From GCA-2715645 sp042095375 (GTDB lineage Bacteria; Bacteroidota; Bacteroidia; Cytophagales; MED-G16), in assembly GCA_042095375.1 (NCBI GenBank), contig JBELBJ010000003.1:35846-99845 (forward strand): a stretch of 64,000 nt of DNA, in the 5' to 3' direction. The notes beneath the pieces are model-generated. The model searched no databases, had not been told where the DNA came from, and worked only from the letters and a program-made list of their open reading frames with translations. Of the stretch, positions 17,576 to 27,522 are shown piece after piece. Each line of letters begins with the position of its first letter. Positions within the stretch are counted from its first letter, which is position 1. The position numbers and the translations under genes are program-made.

Positions 17576-19888
17576 ATGATTGATTCCCTATCAAATTTTA
17601 TTGTAAAATATAGACTAATTTTTATCATATCAATTTTATTGACAACTGTATTCATGGGTTATAATATGAGATCTGTTGAATACAATTATTCGTTTGCTAA
17701 AACAGTTCCAGATACGGATGAAGATATGATTTTCTATCAAAATTTCAGAGAAATTTTTGGTGAAGATGGTAATATTTTTGCAGTAGGAGTGAAAGATAGT
17801 TCAATTTTTGAATTTAAAAATTTTGTTGATTATAAAAACCTGATAAGTAGTATAGAAAATATAGAAGGTATAAACGGTGTTTTAGGTTTACCTAACCTAA
17901 AATCATTAAAAAAAAATGTTTCAGAAAAACGATTTGAATTAGTAGATATTTTCCCTAACATTTTAAGTGATAAAAAAGAACTTGATAGTCTTTTATCATA
18001 CTCTAAAAACATTAAGTTTTATTCAGGACAAATTTTAAATTCCTCCGGTGCAATCAACTTTTTAATAACGATTGATAAAAAGATATTAAACTCTCCTGAA
18101 AGAGATGGTTTAATGTTAGACATTTTATCAGAATGTGAAAATTTTGTAAATAGCACGGGTATTGAATTAAGATATGCAGGGTTGCCTTACTCAAGATATG
18201 TTATGGCAGAAAGCGTTAAAAAAGAATTAAATTTATTTTTAGCACTTTCAATATTTATTACTGCTCTCATTTTATTTTTTTTCTTTAGATCTTTTAATGC
18301 TGTCCTTGTCCCATTAATAATAATAGGTATTGTTGTCATTTGGGTATTTGGATGTTTAGCTATTTTTGATTTTAAAATCACATTACTTACTGGTTTATTG
18401 CCCCCTTTGATTGTTGTAATTGGAATTCCTAATTGTGTATATATGTTAAATAAATATCATAATGCTTTCAGTTTGCATAAATCTAAAAAACAAGCATTGA
18501 TACATGTTATTAAAACTATTGGTTTGATAACCTTTATTACAAATTTTACAACAGCGGTTGGTTTTTTTGTTCTAACAGTTACTGATATTAAAATTTTAGG
18601 TGAATTTGGTTTAGTTGCTGGAATTAATGTATTAGGAACTTTTTTAGTAAGTATAATTTTTCTTCCTTCAATTTATCTTTTACTACCAGAACCAAAAACA
18701 TCAGACACCAATTATTTAAATAATAATAAACTAAATTATTTAATTAATTTATTTACTTATGTTTCAATTAACTATCAAAAAAGAGTTTTTGCCATTACTT
18801 TTTTAATTATCCTAGGATCTGTTTTTTACATGTCCAAAATTGAATCGGTTTCTTATTTATTAGACGATGTACCGGAAGATAGTAAATTAAAGAAAGATTT
18901 GATTTTTTTTGAATCTAATTTTTCTGGAATAATGCCTTTGGAAATCATTATAGATACAAAAGTTAAAAAAGGAATTCAAAATTTAAAAAATTTAAGAAAA
19001 ATAAATCAACTTGAAAATAAATTAAATTCTATCTCTGTAATATCTCAACCTTTATCGATGATTGGTTTTATTAAAGCTGCAAGACAATCTTATTATAATA
19101 ATAAAATTAATTATTATGATTTGCCGAATTCTAGAGACCAATCTTTTATTCTTAGATACCTTTCAAGCGGTTATTTATCTGAGAATTTTCAAGGTAATAA
19201 TATCTCTAGCTCATTTGTTGATTCTCTTGGTCAAAAGATTAGGATTTCTTTAAAAGTTGCCGATTTAGGATCAAAAAAATTAGATTCCTTAATAAATAAT
19301 GTTATAAAACCTGAGGTTGATGAAATTTTTAACAATACAAAAATGGAAGCAAAAATAACGGGATCAACATTATTAGCAGTTAAAGGTAACAGGTTTTTGA
19401 TCACGAATTTATTTCAATCTATGTTTCTTGCTTTTATTATAATAAGTTTAATTATGGGATTATTATTTAGAAATTTAACTATGATAATAATTTCTTTAAT
19501 ACCCAATATAATTCCACTAATAATAGCAGCGGGTTTAATGGGCTTTTTTGAAGTACCACTTAAACCAAGTTCAGCATTAGTATTTAGTATTGTTTTTGGG
19601 ATTTCTGTTGATTATTCAATTCATTTTTTAGCAAAATATAGAAATGAATTACTGTTAACAAATAACATTAAGGAGTCTATTTTAAAAACTATTTCAGAAA
19701 CCGGGAAAAGTATGGTATTTACCTCATTTATTCTTTTCTTTGGTTTTATTATTTTTACATTTTCCTCATTTGGGGGTACAATAGTTTTAGGAAGCTTAAC
19801 TTCTATAATTTTATTTATTGCAATGATTACCAATTTAACATTATTACCTTCGATAATATTATATATTAATAAGAAAAAAATTTCCTAA
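17576..19888 (+). CDS. MMPL/RND-superfamily exporter
   Basis: A 770-residue membrane protein with the two-repeat RND plan: one span at residues about 13-31, a soluble loop of about 190 residues, five clustered spans, then the same pattern again from about residue 410. Each half keeps acidic or polar residues in the fourth-helix region (GIPNCVYMLNKYHNAF; GISVDYSIHFLAKYRNE with the typical SVDYSIH motif). Such Bacteroidota proteins are thought to move lipids or hydrophobic compounds, but the substrate here is unknown. It follows glyS with no gap and ileS starts one base after it. Confidence 0.85.
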   Translation: MIDSLSNFIVKYRLIFIISILLTTVFMGYNMRSVEYNYSFAKTVPDTDEDMIFYQNFREIFGEDGNIFAVGVKDSSIFEFKNFVDYKNLISSIENIEGINGVLGLPNLKSLKKNVSEKRFELVDIFPNILSDKKELDSLLSYSKNIKFYSGQILNSSGAINFLITIDKKILNSPERDGLMLDILSECENFVNSTGIELRYAGLPYSRYVMAESVKKELNLFLALSIFITALILFFFFRSFNAVLVPLIIIGIVVIWVFGCLAIFDFKITLLTGLLPPLIVVIGIPNCVYMLNKYHNAFSLHKSKKQALIHVIKTIGLITFITNFTTAVGFFVLTVTDIKILGEFGLVAGINVLGTFLVSIIFLPSIYLLLPEPKTSDTNYLNNNKLNYLINLFTYVSINYQKRVFAITFLIILGSVFYMSKIESVSYLLDDVPEDSKLKKDLIFFESNFSGIMPLEIIIDTKVKKGIQNLKNLRKINQLENKLNSISVISQPLSMIGFIKAARQSYYNNKINYYDLPNSRDQSFILRYLSSGYLSENFQGNNISSSFVDSLGQKIRISLKVADLGSKKLDSLINNVIKPEVDEIFNNTKMEAKITGSTLLAVKGNRFLITNLFQSMFLAFIIISLIMGLLFRNLTMIIISLIPNIIPLIIAAGLMGFFEVPLKPSSALVFSIVFGISVDYSIHFLAKYRNELLLTNNIKESILKTISETGKSMVFTSFILFFGFIIFTFSSFGGTIVLGSLTSIILFIAMITNLTLLPSIILYINKKKIS

Positions 19889-19889
19889 T

Positions 19890-22800
19890 ATGCCTTATAA
19901 AGAATATAAAAGCATAAACTTTTATGATATTTCCAATCAAATTCAAAAGTATTGGGATGATAATAATATTTTTCAAAAAACAATAAGTTCAAGAAATAAG
20001 GATAGTAAAAATTTTATTTTTTATGAAGGCCCACCTTCTGCTAACGGCGAACCAGGAATTCATCACGTGATGTCTAGAACTGTTAAAGATGTTTTTTGCA
20101 GATACAAAACATTGAAAGGATTTAAAGTACTAAGAAAAGGAGGATGGGATACGCATGGCTTACCGGTCGAATTACAAGTTGAAAAAAAATTGAATATCAA
20201 TAAAGATGATATTGGAAATAAAATTTCTGTAGAAGAATATAATAAAGAGTGTAGAAAGACTGTAATGGAATTCAAAAATAAATGGGAGGAATTAACAATA
20301 AAAATGGGTTATTGGTTGGATTTAGAAGATTCTTATATAACATATAAAAATGAATATATTGAATCTATTTGGTGGTCTTTAAAAACCTTATATAAAAAGG
20401 GACTTTTATATAAGGGATATACTATTCAGCCATTTTCTCCTGCTGCAGGCACAGGATTAAGTTCACATGAATTAAATATGCCTGGAGCTTATAAGGATAT
20501 AAAAGATACATCTATTGTAGCTCAGTTTAAACTTTTAAAAAACAAATCGAGCATTCATTTTTATAAAAATATTAATACTGAAATATTTCTTTTAGCATGG
20601 ACAACTACTCCTTGGACTTTACCAGCAAATAATTCTTTAGCTGTAAATGAAAATATGGAATATTCTATTGTTAAAACTATTAATCCATATACCAATATTT
20701 CTGTCACAGTTATATTAGCAAGCAGTTGTATTAATAGTTATTTCGAGAATAAAAATCTAAAATATGAATTATTAAAAACAATTAAAGGTAAAAACTTATT
20801 AGGATTTGATTACGAGCAGTTATTAGATTATGTGCCTGCAAAAAAGCCTGCTTTTACTATAGTTCATGCTGATTTTGTTTCTGCTGAAGAAGGTACGGGT
20901 ATTGTTCATATTTCTAGAACTTTTGGGTCTGATGATTTTTTTATATCTGAAAAATATAATATTCCTGGTATTTTTGTTAAAGACGAGAAAGGAAATAATG
21001 TACCGATCGTAAATAAGTCAGGGAAATTTGTTGAGGAGATAACAGATTTTTCTGGTATGAGTGTAAAAAATTTTGGAGAAGATGAAGAATTGTCAACTGA
21101 CATTCAGATTGCAATAAAATTAAAAAAAGAAAACAAAGCTTTCTTGGTTGAAAAATATGAACATTCATACCCTCATTGTTGGAGAACAGATAAACCAATC
21201 TTATATTATCCATTAGAATCTTGGTTTATTGCTACTACAAAATTCAAGAATGAATTAATTCAAATGAATAAAGAGATTAATTGGCAACCAAAATCAACTG
21301 GATCAGGTAGATTTGGAAACTGGTTAGAAAATATAGTTGATTGGAATTTAAGTAGATCAAGATATTGGGGGACTCCATTACCTATTTGGAGAACTGAAAA
21401 TGGAGATGAAGAAATTTGTATAGGAAGTATTCAGGAATTAAAAGATGAGGTCAAAAATTCTATTAAAGCTGGATTTATGAAAAAGAAATTAACTGACGAA
21501 TTCGATCTTCATAGACCATACATAGATGATATTATATTAGTTTCTAAAACTGGGAAAAAAATGAAAAGGCAAAAAGATATTATTGATGTTTGGTTTGACT
21601 CTGGCGCTATGCCTTTTGCTCAACATCATTATCCTTTTACTAATAAGAAAAGTTTTGATAATCTTTTTCCTGCTGATTTTATAGCTGAAGGAGTTGATCA
21701 AACAAGAGGCTGGTTTTTTACTTTACATGTTTTAGGAGTTTTATTATTTAATAAGATTTCTTATAAAAATGTTATTTCTAATGGGTTAGTTCTTGATAGC
21801 ATTGGTAATAAAATGTCTAAAAGACTAGGCAATGCAATTGATCCTTTTAAAACTATTTATTCTTATGGTCCTGATCCAACTAGGTGGTATATGATGTTCA
21901 ACTCTAATCCTTGGGAAAATTTAAAGTTTGCTACGGAAGGAATTGAGGAGGTTAAAAGAAAATTTTTTGGAACATTATTTAATACTTATAACTTTTTTGC
22001 CTTATACGCAAACATTGATAAATTTTCTCATGAAGACCATAAAATAGAAGAAAAAGAAAAGACAGAAAGTGATATGTGGATTTTAAGTAAGCTTAATTCT
22101 ACAATATTAAATGTTGAAAAAAATTTGGATAATTATGACCCAACTAAAGCAATTAGGTTAATTCAAAATTTTGTAATAAATGATTTAAGCAATTGGTATG
22201 TAAGGTTAAACAGGAAACGTTTTTGGAAAGGAGAGTTTAATGAAGATAAAGTTGTTGCCTATCAAACATTATATGAATGTTTAAAAAAGATTTCAATTAT
22301 TTCATCTCCTTTTGCACCATTTTATTGTGAAAAAATTTATTTGGACCTTCAACTGAATTATAATAAGCAAGAAGATGTTTCTGTACATTTGTCTGATTTT
22401 CCTAAACCGAATACTAAATTAATAGATGAAAATTTAGAAGAAAAAATGTTGTATGCTCAGCAAATCTCTTCTCTAGTTCATTCTTTAAGAAAAAAAGAAA
22501 AAATTAAAGTTAGGCAACCTCTTTATGAGATGATAATTCAATCAAAATCAAAAAGTATGGAAAAAAGCATCAAATCTGTTCAAAACTTAATTTTATCTGA
22601 GGTAAATATTAAAAATCTGAAATTTATTAATGATTCTTCCAAGATTCTTTCAAAAGAAATTAAACCCAATTATAAAGAAATAGGTATTGCTTATGGTAAA
22701 AACACTCAACTTGTAGCCGATTCAATTTTAAAATTCACCAAAAAAGACATTGATTTATTAGAAAAGAATAAAAAAATCAGTTTATCTATTAGTCAAATTG

Positions 22801-23180
22801 GTGAAATAAAGATAACAATAGATCAGGTTAATATTACATATACAGATATTCCTGGTTTGAAAGTTGTTTCCAATGATAATTTCACAATTGCAATTGATAT
22901 TAATATTTCAGAAGATTTAAAAATGGAGGGTTTTGCTAGGGACTTTGTTAATAAGGTTCAAAACGTAAGAAAAGAAATGGAATTTGAAGTTACCGATAAA
23001 GTAGAGTTAAATATTTTTTGTGATAATAAGTTTTTAATAGAATCAATTAAAAATAATTTAGATTATGTGTGTAATGAAATTCAAGCAAAAAAAATAGGAT
23101 TCATTAAAAAAGAAAATGACCTGAAAGAATTACAAATCAATGATAGTATAATATATTTTAATATATCAAAATCTTCTTAA
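19890..23180 (+). CDS. ileS: isoleucyl-tRNA synthetase, eukaryote-like type
   Basis: A 1096-residue class I synthetase. The HIGH-region reads PPSANGEPGIHHVMSRT and the KMSKS motif is NKMSKRLGNAID. The editing (CP1) domain includes TTPWTLPANNSLAV and EGTGIVHISRTFG. The GIHH form and the length mark the type 2 IleRS common in Bacteroidota, which is typically tolerant of mupirocin. It begins one base after the MMPL gene; lspA follows after 10 nt. Internal minus-strand frames are shadows. Confidence 0.96.
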   Translation: MPYKEYKSINFYDISNQIQKYWDDNNIFQKTISSRNKDSKNFIFYEGPPSANGEPGIHHVMSRTVKDVFCRYKTLKGFKVLRKGGWDTHGLPVELQVEKKLNINKDDIGNKISVEEYNKECRKTVMEFKNKWEELTIKMGYWLDLEDSYITYKNEYIESIWWSLKTLYKKGLLYKGYTIQPFSPAAGTGLSSHELNMPGAYKDIKDTSIVAQFKLLKNKSSIHFYKNINTEIFLLAWTTTPWTLPANNSLAVNENMEYSIVKTINPYTNISVTVILASSCINSYFENKNLKYELLKTIKGKNLLGFDYEQLLDYVPAKKPAFTIVHADFVSAEEGTGIVHISRTFGSDDFFISEKYNIPGIFVKDEKGNNVPIVNKSGKFVEEITDFSGMSVKNFGEDEELSTDIQIAIKLKKENKAFLVEKYEHSYPHCWRTDKPILYYPLESWFIATTKFKNELIQMNKEINWQPKSTGSGRFGNWLENIVDWNLSRSRYWGTPLPIWRTENGDEEICIGSIQELKDEVKNSIKAGFMKKKLTDEFDLHRPYIDDIILVSKTGKKMKRQKDIIDVWFDSGAMPFAQHHYPFTNKKSFDNLFPADFIAEGVDQTRGWFFTLHVLGVLLFNKISYKNVISNGLVLDSIGNKMSKRLGNAIDPFKTIYSYGPDPTRWYMMFNSNPWENLKFATEGIEEVKRKFFGTLFNTYNFFALYANIDKFSHEDHKIEEKEKTESDMWILSKLNSTILNVEKNLDNYDPTKAIRLIQNFVINDLSNWYVRLNRKRFWKGEFNEDKVVAYQTLYECLKKISIISSPFAPFYCEKIYLDLQLNYNKQEDVSVHLSDFPKPNTKLIDENLEEKMLYAQQISSLVHSLRKKEKIKVRQPLYEMIIQSKSKSMEKSIKSVQNLILSEVNIKNLKFINDSSKILSKEIKPNYKEIGIAYGKNTQLVADSILKFTKKDIDLLEKNKKISLSISQIGEIKITIDQVNITYTDIPGLKVVSNDNFTIAIDINISEDLKMEGFARDFVNKVQNVRKEMEFEVTDKVELNIFCDNKFLIESIKNNLDYVCNEIQAKKIGFIKKENDLKELQINDSIIYFNISKSS

Positions 23181-23190
23181 TTTAAGAATA

Positions 23191-23763
23191 ATGGATAAAA
23201 AGAATTTTTATTTCGTAACCCTAGTAATAGTTATAATTGATCAACTGGTTAAACTTGTTGTTCATTTCAATATGCCTCTTGGCTCAGAAATAAATGTAAT
23301 CGGAGACTTTTTCAAATTGCATCATATTGAGAATCCTGGTTTAGCTTTTGGTATTGATATAAATTTTAAATACGGTAAATTATTACTTACCTCATTTAGA
23401 CTTGCAGCATCTTTTTTTATTGGTTATTATTTGTATACTCTCGTATCTAAAAAAGCTAACAACCTATTAATTTTAGCTATATCTATGATTCTTGCTGGTG
23501 CTATTGGAAATGTTATTGATAGTTTACTTTACGGAGTTTTACTTAATAATGCTCCTTTAAACTCACCTTTTTCTTTATTTTATGGCCAAGTTATAGATAT
23601 GTTTTATGTTGATATCTGGGAGGGCTTTGTGCCTTCATATGTTCCCCTAATAGGCGGTTCATATCTTTCATTATGGCCAGTTTTTAACATAGCTGATTCA
23701 TCAATATTTATTGGAGTCTTGATAATTATTTTATTTCAAAAAAAATTTGTTGACTATTTATAA
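23191..23763 (+). CDS. lspA: lipoprotein signal peptidase (signal peptidase II)
   Basis: A 190-residue membrane aspartic protease with about four spans. Catalytic aspartates are D110 in GNVIDSLLYG and D169 in VFNIADSS; other family motifs are IIDQLVKL and HHIENPGLAFGI. It cleaves prolipoproteins at the lipobox, such as the PorW, LptC and other lipoproteins of this window. The 59-residue distance between the two Asp residues includes an extra periplasmic loop (SYVPLIGGSYLSLWP), usual for Bacteroidota. Only 10 nt separate it from ileS. Confidence 0.94.
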   Translation: MDKKNFYFVTLVIVIIDQLVKLVVHFNMPLGSEINVIGDFFKLHHIENPGLAFGIDINFKYGKLLLTSFRLAASFFIGYYLYTLVSKKANNLLILAISMILAGAIGNVIDSLLYGVLLNNAPLNSPFSLFYGQVIDMFYVDIWEGFVPSYVPLIGGSYLSLWPVFNIADSSIFIGVLIIILFQKKFVDYL

Positions 23764-23766
23764 ACA

Positions 23767-24069
23767 TTATATGAATACAACATTTTGAATTTCTTCATAA
23801 TGTTTCTGAAATTTTTTTAGAGTAATTTTTTTTGAGTTTTCCAATTCACTCTTTAGAGGTGATGAATTTATTTTAATATAAATAATCATATTTTTACAAT
23901 ATACTCCAGTTGTTCTATCTTGAATAAATTTATCCGAAATGGTATTCCATATATTTTCAATTTTTTTATCAAAAAGCTTTAATTCTATTTTATTTTGATT
24001 CAAAAAATTAGAAGTTAATTTTTGAATGGATTCTATTTTTCGATGTCTTTTATTATTATTTTTCATCAT
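23767..24069 (-). CDS. DUF721-family protein downstream of recF
   Basis: A 100-residue protein with the DUF721 pattern: a short helical N-terminus, then IENIWNTISDKFIQDRTTGVYCKNMIIYIKINSSP, where the WxxI-SDKF and the following beta-hairpin are typical. DUF721 proteins are often next to recF or dnaA/gyrB and their function is not established. The gene overlaps the recF stop by 14 nt, so it is translationally coupled to recF. Two consecutive ATG codons (24069 and 24066) can start it. Confidence 0.75.
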   Translation of the reverse strand: MMKNNNKRHRKIESIQKLTSNFLNQNKIELKLFDKKIENIWNTISDKFIQDRTTGVYCKNMIIYIKINSSPLKSELENSKKITLKKFQKHYEEIQNVVFI

Positions 24070-25162
24070 AATTTATCTTCCCATTTTTTATTTTTATTAA
24101 ATTAATATTGTAATCTTTTGAATTAAAAATTTCTAATCTATCATTTAATGCATCAGTTATAAAGATTTGTCCTCTTATTTTTTTTCTAATAAATTTCATA
24201 AGATCTTTGATCCTTTTATTATCTAATTTATCAAAAATATCATCAAGCATCATAAGAGGATTAACTGATAATTTCTTAGAAATAATATGATATTCACTCA
24301 TTTTAAGGGTAATTATAAAAGATTTTTGCTGACCTTGAGACGCAAAATTTTTTATTGGTTTATTATTAATATAAAATAAATAATCATCCTTATGTATACC
24401 GAAGTTGGTCTTTTCAGTTAATATATCATATTCAAGGTATTTTTTATAAATATCATTTTCAATAGATTTTTCAACCTTACTTTTATAGAATATCTCTATT
24501 TCATGTTTTTCTTTTGTTATAGAACTATATATTTCAAAAAATTTTTTTTTAAATTCAATCAAATATTCTGACCTTTTATTTCTTATATAGACATTTAATT
24601 TAATTAGTAAATTATCATAATGTTCAATTTCATTTTTATCAACATATTTTTTTTTCTTAAATTTTTGTAAAACTAGATTTCTTGATTTTATAATTTTATT
24701 ATATTTTATAATGCCCTGCAAGTAGTCTTGCTCAATTTGAGAAATAATCAAATCAAAAAACCTTCTTCTATAATAACTGGAATTTCTAATTAGATCACTG
24801 TCGTTTGGAGCTATAATTATGGCAGGTATTTTCCCTAAATGAAGACTAATTTTTTCATAAGGTGAATCATTAAATAAAATGATTTTTTTTTCATTTTTTT
24901 TATATTTGCAATCTACTGATATTGATTTTTTATCAATTTTATAATTACCACTTATTGAAAAAAAATTATCATCATTTTTAATATTATTTTCGTCAATTTT
25001 ATTAAAAGCACTTTTAGTGAATGATAGATAATAAATTGCATCTAATAAATTGGTTTTACCAGAGCCATTTTCACCAGTAATAAAATTAATTTTATCTGAA
25101 AAATTAATATTTTCTGATTTATAATTTTTAAAATTTTTTAACTCAATTTTTTCCAGGTACAT
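24056..25162 (-). CDS. recF: DNA repair/recombination protein RecF
   Basis: A 368-residue SMC-like ATPase. Walker A is TGENGSGKTNLLDAIYYLS near residues 32-50, the ABC signature-like segment is FASQGQQKS, and Walker B is NPLMMLDDIFDKLD. RecF loads RecA at single-strand gaps with RecO and RecR. The start at ATG 25162 puts YLEKIELKNFKNY at the N-terminus as in other RecF proteins. It forms a two-gene unit with the DUF721 gene and is divergent from pdhA. Confidence 0.94.
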   Translation of the reverse strand: MYLEKIELKNFKNYKSENINFSDKINFITGENGSGKTNLLDAIYYLSFTKSAFNKIDENNIKNDDNFFSISGNYKIDKKSISVDCKYKKNEKKIILFNDSPYEKISLHLGKIPAIIIAPNDSDLIRNSSYYRRRFFDLIISQIEQDYLQGIIKYNKIIKSRNLVLQKFKKKKYVDKNEIEHYDNLLIKLNVYIRNKRSEYLIEFKKKFFEIYSSITKEKHEIEIFYKSKVEKSIENDIYKKYLEYDILTEKTNFGIHKDDYLFYINNKPIKNFASQGQQKSFIITLKMSEYHIISKKLSVNPLMMLDDIFDKLDNKRIKDLMKFIRKKIRGQIFITDALNDRLEIFNSKDYNINLIKIKNGKINYDEK

Positions 25163-25167
25163 AATAA

Positions 25168-25198
25168 TTTGCTCACTCTTATATTTTAATTATTTTTG
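25168..25198 (+). promoter_or_regulatory. candidate -33/-7 promoter of pdhA
   Basis: TTTG (25168-25171) and TATTTTTG (25191-25198) are 19 nt apart, the spacing of the Bacteroidota sigma-A promoter (TTTG, about 19 nt, TAnnTTTG). It lies 44 nt upstream of the pdhA ATG and is the best-formed promoter in the window. Confidence 0.6.
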
Positions 25199-25242
25199 TC
25201 AAAATTATAATTCATCTTTAAAATAGATTATAATATTAATTT

Positions 25243-26274
25243 ATGCCAAGAAAAAAAGAAAAACAATCGGAAGTAATAAATTTAGCAAATGATTTTTCTA
25301 AGGAAACTTTTCTTTATTGGTACAAATCCATGTTATTAATGAGAAAATTTGAAGAGATGGCTGGAAAACTATATGGACAACAAAAAATTAGAGGATTTTG
25401 CCATCTTTATATAGGCCAAGAAGCTTGTATTTCTGGATGCGTTACCGCACTAAAAGAAGGTGATAAGTATATTACTTCATATCGGGATCATGCTCACCCA
25501 TTAGCTTTGGGCACAAATCCAAAATTCATTATGGCTGAATTATTTGGTAAAGAAACGGGAATCTCAAAAGGCAGAGGAGGTTCAATGCATATGTTTGATA
25601 AGTCAAGACATTTTTTTGGGGGTCATGGAATAGTTGGAAATCAAGTTCCTATAGGGGCTGGTCTTGGATTTGCAGAACAATATAAAGGAACAGATAATGT
25701 ATGTATAACTTTTCTTGGCGATGGAGCTGTTAGGATTGGAGCGTTTCATGAAGCTTTAAATATGTCAATGTTTTTTAAAATTCCAGTGATTTTTATTATA
25801 GAAAATAATGGTTATGCAATGGGTACCTCTGTGGAAAGATCATCAAATGTAACTGAGTTATATAAAATTGGAAAAGCTTATGAAATGCCTTCATATCCGG
25901 TTGATGCTATGAATGTTATAAAAGTTCATCATGCGGTTTCTAAGGCTGCTAAAAGAGCTAGAGAAGGATTAGGACCTACCTTACTTGAATTTAGAACTTA
26001 TAGATATAAAGGTCATTCAATGTCAGACCCTGCGAGCTATAGGTCAAAAGAAGAATTGACCTTATACAAGGAAAAAGATCCAATTGAACAAATAAAAAAA
26101 ATAATTTTAATTAAGAAAATCCTTAAGGAAAAAGATTTTGATTCAATTGAAAGTGAAATCAAAACTCAGGTAGTTGATTCAGTGAAATTTGCTGAAGAGT
26201 CTCCTTATCCATCAAAAGATGATATATATAAACATATTTATGAGCAAAGTGACTATCCTTTTTTAATTGAATAG
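25243..26274 (+). CDS. pdhA: pyruvate dehydrogenase E1 component, alpha subunit
   Basis: A 343-residue ThDP enzyme subunit. The ThDP motif begins FLGDGAVRIGAFHEALNM and ends IIENNGYAMGTS. The phosphorylation-loop region RYKGHSMSDPASYRSKEE is also conserved. E1 alpha pairs with E1 beta to decarboxylate pyruvate and reductively acetylate lipoyl-E2. The E1 beta and E2 genes, often adjacent in Flavobacteria, are not here. The gene stands alone between recF and a TPR gene with its own promoter. A branched-chain 2-oxoacid E1 alpha is a less likely alternative. Confidence 0.9.
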   Translation: MPRKKEKQSEVINLANDFSKETFLYWYKSMLLMRKFEEMAGKLYGQQKIRGFCHLYIGQEACISGCVTALKEGDKYITSYRDHAHPLALGTNPKFIMAELFGKETGISKGRGGSMHMFDKSRHFFGGHGIVGNQVPIGAGLGFAEQYKGTDNVCITFLGDGAVRIGAFHEALNMSMFFKIPVIFIIENNGYAMGTSVERSSNVTELYKIGKAYEMPSYPVDAMNVIKVHHAVSKAAKRAREGLGPTLLEFRTYRYKGHSMSDPASYRSKEELTLYKEKDPIEQIKKIILIKKILKEKDFDSIESEIKTQVVDSVKFAEESPYPSKDDIYKHIYEQSDYPFLIE

Positions 26275-26295
26275 TGATCAACTGTAGATTTTAAT

Positions 26296-26303
26296 TAAAT
26301 TTG
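26296..26303 (+). promoter_or_regulatory. candidate -7 box of the TPR-ribH unit
   Basis: TAAATTTG matches TAnnTTTG and ends 17 nt before the ATG at 26321. It shares TTTGTCAA with the pdhA promoter. No TTG at the right distance. Confidence 0.4.
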
Positions 26304-26320
26304 TCAACTATTTTATAATT

Positions 26321-27022
26321 ATGGTAAAAATAAAAAAACAAAAATCCAAAAAAGAAGATACTTTATTTGAGTCAAATGATGCTTTAGCGGGTAAGTTGTC
26401 TTCTTATGAAGAATTATTTGAAAAAAATAAAAATACATTTTCAATAATTTTTATTTCAATAATTTTAATAGTTACATTTTTTGGTATTGGAAACTATTAT
26501 ATTTCTTCTCAAAATAGACTTGCTCAAGAAGATATGTTTCAAGCCGTATATTATTTTGAATCTGATAGTCTTGTTAAAGCTTTAAATGGTGATGGGAATA
26601 ATTATGGTTTTCTTGAAATTATAGATGAATATAATTATACAAAAGCCGCTAATATGTCTAATTATTATGCTGGCGTTTCTTATTTAAAATTGAAAGATTA
26701 TGATAATGCAATAAATTATTTAAAATCATTTTCAAGTAATGACGAATTGATTCAAGCACGATCTTATTCTTTAATTGGAGATGCTTATACTGAGTTAGAA
26801 GATTATCAAAATGCAATAACATTTTTTAAAAAAGCAGTTAACTATAATCCTAATGAATTTTTTACACCTAATTATCTTTTGAAATTAGCTCTAGTCTATG
26901 AAGAATTAGGAAATTTAAATGAAGCATACAATTGTTATTCTAAAATTGTTGATTCATATAAGGATTCTTCAGAATATCAAATTTCTATTAAAAACAAATC
27001 AAGGTTAGAAGGTTTAATTTAA
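26321..27022 (+). CDS. single-span TPR membrane protein
   Basis: A 233-residue protein: a cytoplasmic Lys-rich N-terminus of about 40 residues, one membrane span near residues 42-63 (IIFISIILIVTFFGIGNYYI), and at least three TPR units after it (YYAGVSYLKLKDYDNAINYL, SLIGDAYTELEDYQNAITFF, LKLALVYEELGNLNEAYNCY). The plan resembles YfgM-type envelope TPR proteins that assist secreted proteins. In Flavobacteria a TPR gene of this kind usually precedes ribH, as here (8 nt). The exact role is unknown. Confidence 0.8.
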   Translation: MVKIKKQKSKKEDTLFESNDALAGKLSSYEELFEKNKNTFSIIFISIILIVTFFGIGNYYISSQNRLAQEDMFQAVYYFESDSLVKALNGDGNNYGFLEIIDEYNYTKAANMSNYYAGVSYLKLKDYDNAINYLKSFSSNDELIQARSYSLIGDAYTELEDYQNAITFFKKAVNYNPNEFFTPNYLLKLALVYEELGNLNEAYNCYSKIVDSYKDSSEYQISIKNKSRLEGLI

Positions 27023-27030
27023 ATTAAAAA

Positions 27031-27522
27031 ATGTTTATTGAAAATAAAGGACTTGATTTAAAGCACAATAAATTATTTGCTTCTTCAAAAATTTCTATTA
27101 TAGTTTCTGATTGGAATAGTGAAATAACGGATTTATTATATGATGGAGCTCTATGTAAATTATTAGAACATGGAGTAAAAGAAAAAAATATAAAAAAATA
27201 TAATGTTTCGGGTAGTATGGAACTTGTTTTTTTATCACAATATTTATTAAATAAACATAAAAATTTAAGCGGTATAATTTCTTTGGGGTGCATAATTAAA
27301 GGAGAAACTGATCATGATAAATATATTGCAAATTCTGTTTCTAAAGGATTATTAGATGTTTCACTCAAGTTTAATAAACCAGTCATTTTTGGTGTCTTGA
27401 CAACAAATAATAAAAAGCAAGCATTTGAACGAAGTGGTGGCAAGTTTGGTAATAAAGGTGAGGATTCTTCATTAGCTTTATTGAAAACTCTTAAAATAGT
27501 TAAGGAAACTAATTCAAAATAG
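27031..27522 (+). CDS. ribH: 6,7-dimethyl-8-ribityllumazine synthase
   Basis: A 163-residue enzyme of the penultimate riboflavin step, joining 5-amino-6-ribitylamino-uracil with dihydroxybutanone phosphate. Family motifs: SDWNSEITDLLYDGA near the N-terminus, SGSMELVFLSQ and the catalytic His region KGETDHDKYIANSVSKGL. Length is normal. It ends with a 14-nt overlap into the convergent nhaD gene. Confidence 0.94.
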   Translation: MFIENKGLDLKHNKLFASSKISIIVSDWNSEITDLLYDGALCKLLEHGVKEKNIKKYNVSGSMELVFLSQYLLNKHKNLSGIISLGCIIKGETDHDKYIANSVSKGLLDVSLKFNKPVIFGVLTTNNKKQAFERSGGKFGNKGEDSSLALLKTLKIVKETNSK

